A DNA stretch of 6,709 bases from a candidate division WWE3 bacterium RIFOXYD1_FULL_39_9 (GCA_001773295.1 MEWG01000002.1:1-6709), one strand, 5' to 3'; counted from the first letter of the stretch, positions 1 through 5,592 are shown. The notes: a model not told the origin generated them from the letters alone. Numbers and translations are program-made.

Positions 1-180
1 AAACAGTAGTGCTGCCAAAATCTGAATGTGCGCGGGAGACTCGACACGTATTAAGAACCATATTAAGTCTTCCTGATCTCGCACACCTAATGTTTTTCTA
101 AGAGATGTTTTAATCGGATCTAGGACTCTACTCAAGTACGTTTTGACCGCTGCCCTTGTTGATTTAAGTTCAGTAACCAC
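1..180 (-). CDS. Unrecognised protein, N-terminal fragment (runs off left edge)
   Basis: An open frame of 60 codons starts with GTG at 180 on the minus strand and stays open to base 1, so only the N-terminus is present. The start is set by a very good Shine-Dalgarno, AGGAGG (195 to 190), 9 nt upstream, and by a promoter further upstream on the same strand (-10 TATAAT at 236-231). The peptide begins VVTELKSTRA, has a basic, helix-prone first 30 residues, then an LGVRDQEDLIWFLIRVES stretch and a hydrophobic end (HIQILAALLF). I see no signal peptide at the N-terminus. I do not recognise the family and assign no function. It is divergent from the secreted-protein gene and shares its control region. 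The gene call is well supported by the RBS, promoter and open frame; the product is unknown. Confidence 0.72.
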   Translation of the reverse strand, partial: MVTELKSTRAAVKTYLSRVLDPIKTSLRKTLGVRDQEDLIWFLIRVESPAHIQILAALLF

Positions 181-197
181 TTTTTTACTCCTCCTTT

Positions 198-244
198 TTG
201 TCTAGTTTTGACCTTCACATGCTATGGGACATTATACTAGACAA
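198..244. repeat. 9-bp inverted repeat flanking the divergent promoters
   Basis: TTGTCTAGT (198-206) is the exact reverse complement of ACTAGACAA (236-244), with 29 nt between. The arms bracket the -35 and -10 elements of the opposing promoters. The right arm lies upstream of, or at, both predicted start sites, so neither transcript would contain both arms. A role as a DNA operator therefore fits better than an RNA hairpin. A further AGACAAG copy sits at 253-259, 14 bp after the one at 239-245. Confidence 0.45.
208..238 (+). promoter_or_regulatory. Possible rightward constitutive promoter of the secreted-protein gene
   Basis: TTGACC (208-213; 5 of 6) and TATACT (233-238; 5 of 6) are separated by 19 nt, slightly longer than ideal. 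Initiation would fall near 245, giving an 80-nt leader to the ATG at 325. It overlaps the leftward promoter base for base at the -10, so both could not be occupied at once. A second, activator-type promoter lies downstream at 290. Confidence 0.4.
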
Positions 245-258
245 GTTAACAAAGACAA
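231..258 (-). promoter_or_regulatory. Promoter of the leftward gene
   Basis: On the minus strand, a perfect -10 TATAAT (236 to 231) lies 16 nt from a -35 TTGTCT (258 to 253; 4 of 6 consensus). Transcription would start near 224, leaving a leader of about 45 nt that carries the AGGAGG site. Its -10 overlaps the -10 of the opposing rightward promoter. Confidence 0.6.
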
Positions 259-263
259 GATAG

Positions 264-295
264 TTCAGCTACTTCTCAGCTACACAGGTTAGTAT
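264..295 (+). promoter_or_regulatory. Response-regulator box and -10 upstream of the secreted-protein gene
   Basis: TCAGCT occurs at 265-270 and again at 276-281, an exact 11-bp period, as in direct-repeat boxes of OmpR/PhoB-family regulators. Eight bases downstream is a weak -10, TAGTAT (290-295), with no recognisable -35. This is the pattern of an activator-dependent promoter whose -35 is replaced by the regulator. Initiation would fall near 302, ahead of the AAGGA site at 315-319. The 18-bp core (265-282) matches 16 of 18 bases at 891-908 upstream of the response-regulator gene. Confidence 0.65.
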
Positions 296-324
296 TTGCA
301 AAGTAATAAATTCTAAGGATAGTT

Positions 325-816
325 ATGAAAAAAGTAACAGCAATGGCTCTAGTAGTATCAAGTTTGGTAGTCATGGGCAGTATCTCCCCGGTTTACGCCG
401 ATGACTCAACCGGTGTATTTCCAAGCCTTTTACAAAGAATAATGGAAAGGTTCGGATTAAATAAAACTGATGTTGAAACCGTTATAGAACAACATAGAAA
501 TGAAATGCAGGAACAAAATAGACTGCGTGTCGAAAACAAATTACAAGAAGCAGTAGATAACGGAACATTAAGTTCGGAAAAGAAGGCACTCCTTCTGCAA
601 AAGATGGCGGAATGGCAAGACAATAGGGGAGAATGGTCAGATTTAACCCCAGAAGAGCGCCACGTAAAAGCAGAAGAGCATCGTAATGAAATGCAAGAAT
701 GGGCAGCAAACAATGGGATTGATCTTAGCACCCTCGGTGAAATAATGGGAAGAGGTCCTTCAAGAGGACTTGGCCAGGGAAGAGGGGATGGTTTCGGTGG
801 TGGCGGTAGATTCTAA
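325..816 (+). CDS. Secreted Spy/CpxP- or DUF2680-like protein with glycine-rich tail
   Basis: The 163-residue product has a classic signal peptide: basic MKK, a hydrophobic core at about 5-20, and a likely cut after VYA at residue 25. The mature protein is almost entirely charged helix. It contains a FGLNKTDVETVIEQHR segment (43-58) resembling DUF2680/YckD-type repeats, and an LTPEER motif (108-113) reminiscent of the LTxxQ motif of Spy and CpxP. HRNEMQE occurs twice (57-63 and 119-125), suggesting an internal duplication of a helical unit. The last 20 residues are Gly/Arg-rich (GRGPSRG...GGGGRF). There are no cysteines. AAGGA at 315-319, 5 nt before the ATG, fixes the start. It is transcribed alone, between the response-regulator box and a terminator, just upstream of the two-component genes. 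By analogy with Spy/CpxP it may be an envelope chaperone or sensor accessory; that role is inference and the family match was not searched. Confidence 0.85.
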   Translation: MKKVTAMALVVSSLVVMGSISPVYADDSTGVFPSLLQRIMERFGLNKTDVETVIEQHRNEMQEQNRLRVENKLQEAVDNGTLSSEKKALLLQKMAEWQDNRGEWSDLTPEERHVKAEEHRNEMQEWAANNGIDLSTLGEIMGRGPSRGLGQGRGDGFGGGGRF

Positions 817-843
817 ATATTAACCGCATACATATTGTTAGTA

Positions 844-876
844 GAAGAACCTCTCGACAGAGAGGTTCTTCCTTTT
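844..876 (+). terminator. Rho-independent terminator after the secreted-protein gene
   Basis: A perfect 12-bp stem (844-855 with 860-871) with a GACA tetraloop is followed by C and TTTT (873-876). It lies 28 nt past the stop codon and 57 nt before the response-regulator ATG. It therefore separates the two transcription units and implies that the regulator needs its own promoter. Confidence 0.88.
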
Positions 877-890
877 AAAAGCTTTCGTTA

Positions 891-920
891 TCAGCAATTT
901 CTCAGCTAAGAGGCTATAAT
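891..920 (+). promoter_or_regulatory. Autoregulated promoter of the two-component operon
   Basis: TCAGCA (891-896) and TCAGCT (902-907) are spaced by 11 bp, and a perfect -10 TATAAT (915-920) follows 7 bp after the second half-site. No -35 hexamer is seen; the second half-site occupies that region, as in PhoB/OmpR-activated promoters. Predicted initiation is at about 927-928, which coincides with the ATG. The layout and sequence match the element at 264-295, so the encoded regulator is the natural candidate to bind both. Confidence 0.7.
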
Positions 921-927
921 ATGCTTC

Positions 928-1611
928 ATGAGAATTCTAATAGTGGAAGACGAGCCAAAGATCGCTAAATCAATAAAAAAGGGTCTGGAGCAAGAAGCTT
1001 TTTCGGTAGATATAGCCGAAAACGGAACTTTGGGCCACGATCTGGCCAGTTCTGAAACTTTTGATCTTATAATACTTGATCTGATGCTTCCCGAGATGGA
1101 TGGGCTGGAAATTTGCAGACAATTAAGAAAAAACGGTATAAGTACGCCCATCCTGATGCTTACAGCAAAAAGCGAGTTGGATGATAAAGTTTTAGGCTTG
1201 AATACCGGCGCCGATGACTATTTAGTAAAACCTTTTGCGTTTGAAGAACTTCTTGCAAGAATCAAAGCGTTATTACGTCGCCCAGAGAAATCACTTGATG
1301 CGACACTTGAATGCAGTAATCTAAAGATTGATACGATTTCATATAAAGTTACAAGGGATAACACACCTATTTTATTATCAAGAAGAGAATTTGCACTCCT
1401 TGAATATTTAGTTAGAAATAAGAATAGAACACTATCAAAGGAGTCTATTACTGCGCATGTTTGGGATTATGACTCCGAGATCCTGCCTAACACAGTCGAG
1501 CAGTACATGGGTTATTTGAGAAACAAAGTTGACAAGAAGTTTAGCAACTTTAAACCCCTAATAAAAACTATTAGAGGTTTTGGATATATGATTAGCGATG
1601 ACAATGTTTAA
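928..1611 (+). CDS. OmpR/PhoB-family response regulator
   Basis: This 227-residue, full-length two-domain regulator receives phosphate from the kinase encoded next to it and binds DNA. The receiver domain (1-about 118) has the acidic pocket E7/D8, the phospho-acceptor D51 in ILDLMLPEMDG, T79 and K101 in VKPF. The winged-helix domain (about 126-222) shows the family signatures LSRREFALLEYL, the recognition-helix region NTVEQYMGYLRNKVD and the terminal wing IKTIRGFGYMI. All key residues are intact. The ATG at 928 has no usable Shine-Dalgarno (AAGAGG at 908-913 is 14 nt away) and sits at the predicted transcription start, so the mRNA is probably leaderless. The 3' end overlaps the kinase gene. 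The specific signal is unknown, so no gene symbol is given. Confidence 0.96.
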   Translation: MRILIVEDEPKIAKSIKKGLEQEAFSVDIAENGTLGHDLASSETFDLIILDLMLPEMDGLEICRQLRKNGISTPILMLTAKSELDDKVLGLNTGADDYLVKPFAFEELLARIKALLRRPEKSLDATLECSNLKIDTISYKVTRDNTPILLSRREFALLEYLVRNKNRTLSKESITAHVWDYDSEILPNTVEQYMGYLRNKVDKKFSNFKPLIKTIRGFGYMISDDNV

Positions 1612-2629
1612 AAAAGCACAAATTAAACTTACATTTGCCTACTTAACGATAATAATGGTTATCACACTAAGTTTTAGCACAGTTGTCTACAACGGAGTTG
1701 TTTCTATTACTGAGAGGGCGTTCCAAAACCAGAAGGATCGTATAGAAAGACGTTTGCGTGAACTAAATTATTTCTCGCCTAACCCAAGGGCACAGTTTGC
1801 ATTCATAGTACGGGATGAAGACGCACTTTCTGAGGTTCGCGGAAAAACTCTCGATATATTAATCTTAATTAATCTAGTAATCTTGGCTGGTGCGGGAACT
1901 CTTGGCTATTATTTTGCCGGCAGAACCCTCAAACCAATTGAGATAATGACCAAACAGCAAAAAAGATTTATATCTGATGCTGCTCACGAATTAAAGACAC
2001 CGCTTACTGCCATAAAAACCGAGCTTGAAGTTACTGCAAGGGACAAAAACTTAGACGTGGAACAATCTAAACTTACTTTTACAAGTGCTGTAGAGGAAAT
2101 CGACAAACTTAGTAATTTCATTAATAAACTACTAAAAAAGAGTAAATATCAAAACGGGGAGGCAACGGAAGTTAAATCATTTGTAATAAAGCAAAAACTG
2201 GAGACACTAGTTTCAAAATATAAAAGTCTGGCCGATAAAACTGACCAAAAAATAATTATTTCGGGCGATGAAATCAAGATTATTACAGACGAGTCGGCTT
2301 TCGACGAACTTTTCACAAATCTATTGGACAATGCAATAAAATACAACAAACACGGAGAAACAATAAATATAAAAGTTTATAAAAAAGGCAAGGACGTAGA
2401 AATATCAATAGAGGATCACGGGATTGGTATATCCGAGGAAGACATGAAACACATCTTTGAACCGTTCTATAGGGCAAATAAATCAAGAAGCAAAAACGAA
2501 TATGAAGGTTTTGGACTTGGATTAGCAATTACAAAAGAGATTGTGGACAAACTCAAAGGTAAAATATCAGTTAAAAGTGAAGTTGATGAAGGAACAATCT
2601 TTACAGTAATCCTGCCAACCCAAGGATAA
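1598..2629 (+). CDS. Membrane sensor histidine kinase
   Basis: This is the 343-residue partner of the preceding regulator. TM1 (about 12-32) and TM2 (about 85-107) enclose a short extracytoplasmic region of about 50 residues rich in charge (QNQKDRIERRLREL). Only about 20 residues separate TM2 from the H-box, beginning RTLKPIE, so a full HAMP linker is absent. The HisKA domain has H130 in SDAAHELKTPLTAI, including the HExxT motif used in phosphatase activity. The ATPase domain has the N-box LLDNAIKYN (N245), G1 EDHGIGI (272-278), F-box IFEPF (286-290) and G2 GFGLGL (304-309), all intact. The ATG at 1598 overlaps the regulator gene by 14 nt; a second ATG at 1604 is an alternative start. Either way, translation is coupled. 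The sensed signal is not evident from the sequence. Confidence 0.95.
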   Translation: MTMFKKAQIKLTFAYLTIIMVITLSFSTVVYNGVVSITERAFQNQKDRIERRLRELNYFSPNPRAQFAFIVRDEDALSEVRGKTLDILILINLVILAGAGTLGYYFAGRTLKPIEIMTKQQKRFISDAAHELKTPLTAIKTELEVTARDKNLDVEQSKLTFTSAVEEIDKLSNFINKLLKKSKYQNGEATEVKSFVIKQKLETLVSKYKSLADKTDQKIIISGDEIKIITDESAFDELFTNLLDNAIKYNKHGETINIKVYKKGKDVEISIEDHGIGISEEDMKHIFEPFYRANKSRSKNEYEGFGLGLAITKEIVDKLKGKISVKSEVDEGTIFTVILPTQG

Positions 2630-2656
2630 TGGGCACAAACAACCAAACGTGTATCA

Positions 2657-2665
2657 TGTTAAAAT
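2657..2665 (+). promoter_or_regulatory. Candidate extended -10 before the peptidase gene
   Basis: TGTTAAAAT fits the extended -10 form TGnTATAAT with one mismatch and lies 21 nt before the ATG at 2687. No -35 is visible. The 57-nt gap after the kinase gene has no terminator, so read-through from the two-component operon is equally possible. Confidence 0.3.
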
Positions 2666-2686
2666 TATTGTTGTAGGTAATTGCCC

Positions 2687-3844
2687 ATGAAAAGATATAT
2701 CTTATTAGCACTCATTATAATTTTCGGTCTTGGATACTACTTTAAAGATACGCTTCTTGATTATTTTATCCCGGATAAACAGCTGATTAACGCAAAAATT
2801 GATAGGCTGGAAAATAAAACTTCGGACATTTTCAGTAAAATTAAAGAGACTAATAAAGAGCAAGACGAACTTCCGACTAATCAAACAAGCTACGATTTCA
2901 CAACAATGCCCTCAAGCAGGACTCTTCAGGTAGGTAGTCACGCTTTTCAAACTTTTAATAACTGCGGACCGGCCTCGCTATCCATGGCTCTTTCCTACTA
3001 TGATATAAAAATTGATCAACTTACACTCGGACAGGACCTCAGACCTTACCAAAATGCAAGAGGGGACAATGATGACAAATCTGTTACTTTACAGGAAATG
3101 GCATCTCGAGCTGAAAAAGAGGGTTTTATAGCACTACACAGACCAAATGGAAATATGGATTTACTCCAAAAATTTATCGCGATCGACATTCCTGTTATTA
3201 CAAGAACCTGGTTAAAAGAAAATGAGGACATCGGTCATTTTAGAGTAGTAAAAGGTTACGATAAGACTAGAAATATCTTAGTTCAAGACGATTCGTTGCA
3301 AGGCAAGGATCTTGAATATACAGAGGATGAGTTTGATGTAATTTGGAAGAAATTTAATTATGAATACCTTGTGCTGATACCTGCTTCAAAAGAATCCCTC
3401 GCAAGAGAAATATTGGGCGATAATTATGAAGCCGCTACCGCTTGGAGAAACGCAGTAGAAATGGCTCAGACTGAACTTGAATTAAATCCGGATGATATCT
3501 ATGCCCGATTTAACAAATCCGTAGCCTTGCATAACATAGGTGAATACCAGAAATCTGTTGATGAGTATGAGCAAGTTGCAACACGACTCTCGCCTAGAAC
3601 ACTTTGGTATCAAATCGAGCCGATATTGTCCTATTATCGAATAGGGGAATACGACAAGGTTTTTGAAATTACCAACAACATTCTAAACAATCACAATCGT
3701 GCATATTCGGAGCTTTATGTTGTTAGAGGCGATATCTACTACGATCAGGGAGATATGATCAAGGCAAAAGAAGAGTACGAAAAGGCAGTTTATTACAATA
3801 AAAACCTCAAACTTGCTCAAGACGCCATTAACAAAGTAAAATAG
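2687..3844 (+). CDS. Membrane-anchored C39-like cysteine peptidase with TPR repeats
   Basis: The ATG at 2687 (385 residues) is preferred over the in-frame TTG at 2681: it gives an N-terminus of MKR plus hydrophobic helix (about 4-20) and has TAGG 9-12 nt upstream. The helix is a signal anchor, placing the rest outside the membrane. A charged linker leads to a papain-like domain (about 77-235) of the C39_2 type. Its Q88 and C93 lie in FQTFNNCGPAS, H184 in IGHFRVVKGYD and the acid D201 in LVQDDS, so the catalytic set looks complete. Residues about 250-385 form TPR-like helix pairs (IYARFNKSVALHNIGEYQKSVDEYEQ; SELYVVRGDIYYDQGDMIKAKEEYEKA). There is no ABC transporter partner, arguing against a bacteriocin-processing role. 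It is more likely a surface peptidase or amidase with TPRs for protein binding. It is coupled to the next gene by a 3-nt gap. Confidence 0.85.
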   Translation: MKRYILLALIIIFGLGYYFKDTLLDYFIPDKQLINAKIDRLENKTSDIFSKIKETNKEQDELPTNQTSYDFTTMPSSRTLQVGSHAFQTFNNCGPASLSMALSYYDIKIDQLTLGQDLRPYQNARGDNDDKSVTLQEMASRAEKEGFIALHRPNGNMDLLQKFIAIDIPVITRTWLKENEDIGHFRVVKGYDKTRNILVQDDSLQGKDLEYTEDEFDVIWKKFNYEYLVLIPASKESLAREILGDNYEAATAWRNAVEMAQTELELNPDDIYARFNKSVALHNIGEYQKSVDEYEQVATRLSPRTLWYQIEPILSYYRIGEYDKVFEITNNILNNHNRAYSELYVVRGDIYYDQGDMIKAKEEYEKAVYYNKNLKLAQDAINKVK

Positions 3845-3847
3845 TTC

Positions 3848-4900
3848 ATGCTCAAAAAGATACTTTTTTTAGTTCTTGTGTCTTTGGTGGGCTACGCAGG
3901 TTACTATCTATATAACACTCACTTCTTTTCATCTCAAGATTTGCCTTTTTCGGGAATTGAGATCCTACCTACAGAAGAAAAAGCTACCAAAGAGACTTTT
4001 CATCCATTACAAATCGTATACATGAGATCTCAGGAATATCCGGGCAGTGAAATCACAATCGACCAGACTTTAGCTAACGGTTCCAATTATTCGAGATATG
4101 TTGTTTCTTATTTATCTGAGGGCTTGAAAATATATGCGTTGATGACGGTACCTTTAGGAGAAGTACCGGACGGTGGATGGCCCGTTGTAATTTTTAACCA
4201 CGGTTACATTCCACCTGCGCAATATAGAACTACCGAAAGATATGTAGCCTATACTGACGCTTTTTCCAGAAACGGTTACGTTGTCTTTAGACCCGATTAT
4301 AGAGGACACGGAAGTTCTGAGGGCAAACCAGAAGGTGCATATTACTCTCCGGCGTACACAATCGACGTGTTAAATGCTGTTGCGTCTGTTAAAAAATTTC
4401 CTAAGGTAAATCCCGATAAAATAGGAATGTGGGGGCATTCTATGGGCGGAAGTATTACTTTAAGATCGATGGTGACAACAAATGACGTCAAGGTCGGAGT
4501 AATTTGGGCCGGTGTTGTAGCTTCCTATGAAGATATGGCGACTAATTGGCACAGGTCGCGCCCCTGGCAGCCATCCCCGCAGGAACAAGCATTTCGCAGA
4601 CCGAGCAGACAAGACATAATTGACAAATACGGAGACTTTAACAGCAATCCAATTTTTTGGGATTCAATAACCCCAATTAAGCATGTTGACGCAATTTCCG
4701 GACCTATTCAGCTGCATCACGGCACCTCCGATGAGGAAGTACCGTTATTTTTCAGTGAGAGACTTGATGAGGCGCTTAAAGAGGCAGGTAAAGTGACAGA
4801 GTTGTTTGTATATGAAGGCGACGACCACAATATGTCGAATAACTTGAACACAGCACTAAACAGATCAGTAGAATTCTTTGATAGATATCTGAAAGACTAA
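3848..4900 (+). CDS. Membrane-anchored alpha/beta hydrolase (S9/dienelactone hydrolase-like)
   Basis: The 350-residue protein begins MLKK followed by a hydrophobic helix (about 5-22), an apparent signal anchor with the enzyme domain outside. The alpha/beta fold has the oxyanion motif FNHGY (116-120), the nucleophile elbow GHSMG with S198, the acid D295 in HGTSDEEVP and H327 in GDDHNMS. This is a complete Ser-Asp-His triad in the order seen in prolyl-oligopeptidase-like esterases and peptidases. A YRGHGSSEG loop (151-159) is also typical. Substrate cannot be read from sequence; ester or peptide bonds are both possible. The ATG lies 3 nt after the peptidase stop and has no clear ribosome binding site, so translational coupling is likely and the two probably act together at the cell surface (inference). 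Confidence 0.9.
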   Translation: MLKKILFLVLVSLVGYAGYYLYNTHFFSSQDLPFSGIEILPTEEKATKETFHPLQIVYMRSQEYPGSEITIDQTLANGSNYSRYVVSYLSEGLKIYALMTVPLGEVPDGGWPVVIFNHGYIPPAQYRTTERYVAYTDAFSRNGYVVFRPDYRGHGSSEGKPEGAYYSPAYTIDVLNAVASVKKFPKVNPDKIGMWGHSMGGSITLRSMVTTNDVKVGVIWAGVVASYEDMATNWHRSRPWQPSPQEQAFRRPSRQDIIDKYGDFNSNPIFWDSITPIKHVDAISGPIQLHHGTSDEEVPLFFSERLDEALKEAGKVTELFVYEGDDHNMSNNLNTALNRSVEFFDRYLKD

Positions 4901-4909
4901 GTTATATAC

Positions 4910-4935
4910 AAAAACACCTCCCATTGGGAGGTGTT
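4910..4935 (-). terminator. Terminator between convergent genes, oriented for the cupredoxin gene
   Basis: A perfect 10-bp stem (4913-4922 with 4926-4935) with a 3-nt ATT loop lies between the hydrolase and cupredoxin stop codons. Read on the minus strand it is followed by a T-run (five Ts including the last two stem bases). On the plus strand the stem is followed by CTGTC, without a T-run. It should therefore end cupredoxin transcripts efficiently and hydrolase transcripts only weakly. Confidence 0.8.
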
Positions 4936-4965
4936 CTGTCGGTGGTACAAGCTAGACTCGGGCTA

Positions 4966-5481
4966 CTACTCAACTATTAGTTTTCCGACCATGCCGTTTG
5001 CACGATGTTGACCCACTGAACAGTAAAATTCGTATTCTCCTGGGGTATCTACTGTAAATTCAACTGTACCTGTTTCTCCGGACTTAACTATCGGCGTTCT
5101 TATGTTCAACGCATCGATAACGAAATCGTGCATCATATCAACGCTGTTTAGTGTCAGTTTAACTTTCTCGCCAACTTTAATTTTTATCTCGTTAGGTTTG
5201 TAGTAAAAGGAACCACCTTCTACCATTATGAGAGTCTGGGGATCTACTAAGAGGTCCTCTGATGGATCTGATTTAACCTCTTCTCCCTCTGATTCCACTA
5301 CTTGTGGTTCTGACTTGTTCTTTTCGGCGTCGGTTAGTGTTGTCTCTTGCTCCATACTGTTCTGTTCGGCGACCATTGATTTTGTAGAGTTAAATCTGTA
5401 TAAAGCCAACAAAACAAGTACGGCTATAGCTCCGATAATTAAATAAAGTGTTGCGTTCTTACTTTGTTTTTGTTCTTCCAT
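4966..5481 (-). CDS. Membrane-anchored cupredoxin (type 1 copper protein)
   Basis: The 171-residue protein has a short cytoplasmic N-terminus (MEEQKQSKN), a TM helix (about 11-28), an acidic low-complexity linker (about 40-80; many E, S, D, T) and a cupredoxin domain (about 82-171). Type 1 copper ligands are all visible: H118 in MMHDFVID, then C154, H159 and M164 in YCSVGQHRANGMVG (C-x4-H-x4-M). The ligand loop has one cysteine, so it is a mononuclear blue-copper site rather than the two-cysteine CuA site of cytochrome oxidase subunit II. Expected role: extracytoplasmic one-electron carrier or copper binding, tethered by the linker. GAGGTG (5494 to 5489), 7 nt upstream, fixes the ATG. It is monocistronic and divergent from the small-membrane-protein operon. 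No oxidase or reductase partner is present in the window. Confidence 0.92.
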   Translation of the reverse strand: MEEQKQSKNATLYLIIGAIAVLVLLALYRFNSTKSMVAEQNSMEQETTLTDAEKNKSEPQVVESEGEEVKSDPSEDLLVDPQTLIMVEGGSFYYKPNEIKIKVGEKVKLTLNSVDMMHDFVIDALNIRTPIVKSGETGTVEFTVDTPGEYEFYCSVGQHRANGMVGKLIVE

Positions 5482-5507
5482 TGAATTTCACCTCGCTTTC
5501 CAAATAA

Positions 5508-5537
5508 ATTATATGAGTTTTTGAAAGTATAACACAA
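5508..5537 (-). promoter_or_regulatory. Candidate promoter of the cupredoxin gene
   Basis: A minus-strand TATAAT (5513 to 5508) would start transcription near 5501, just ahead of the GAGGTG ribosome binding site. The -35 is poor: TTGTGT (5537 to 5532) at 18 nt. A second possible -10, TATACT (5531 to 5526), lies upstream. Confidence 0.4.
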
Positions 5538-5560
5538 TTACATCGATCATTACTTATATA

Positions 5561-5592
5561 AGCATTTGTTTTAGTTGCGCGCTACAAATGCT
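5561..5592. repeat. 9-bp inverted repeat, candidate operator of the small membrane operon
   Basis: AGCATTTGT (5561-5569) and ACAAATGCT (5584-5592) are perfect reverse complements separated by 14 nt, so the arm centres are 23 bp apart, about two helical turns. The right arm overlaps the extended -10 of the rightward promoter, a usual place for a repressor site. The interior holds GCGCGC (5577-5582), and a CTTATATAAG palindrome (5553-5562) abuts the left arm. Confidence 0.5.

Noticed and set aside
393..731. Minus-strand open frames of 112 and 75 codons opposite the secreted-protein gene
   Set aside because: They lie antisense to a gene with a signal peptide and ribosome binding site. Their products are Ser/Cys/Leu-rich in the manner of shadow translations, and they lack their own ribosome binding sites.
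906..1151. Minus-strand 81-codon frame opposite the response regulator
   Set aside because: It is antisense to the highly conserved receiver domain, with no independent start signals or recognisable motif.
2149..2528. Minus-strand frames opposite the histidine kinase catalytic region
   Set aside because: They are reverse-strand shadows of intact N, G1, F and G2 boxes.
2681..2686. TTG start for the peptidase adding Met-Pro
   Set aside because: ATG at 2687 gives a normal basic N-terminus and a better start codon; the extra two residues have no support.
4936..4965. Possible tRNA- or small-RNA-like sequence between the terminator and the cupredoxin stop
   Set aside because: It is only 30 nt and forms no cloverleaf or stable hairpin that I can see; it is simply the 3' untranslated part of the cupredoxin transcript.
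5228..5446. Plus-strand 72-codon frame inside the cupredoxin gene
   Set aside because: Its Ser/Thr-rich product is the antisense of the acidic linker and TM helix of a confidently assigned gene.
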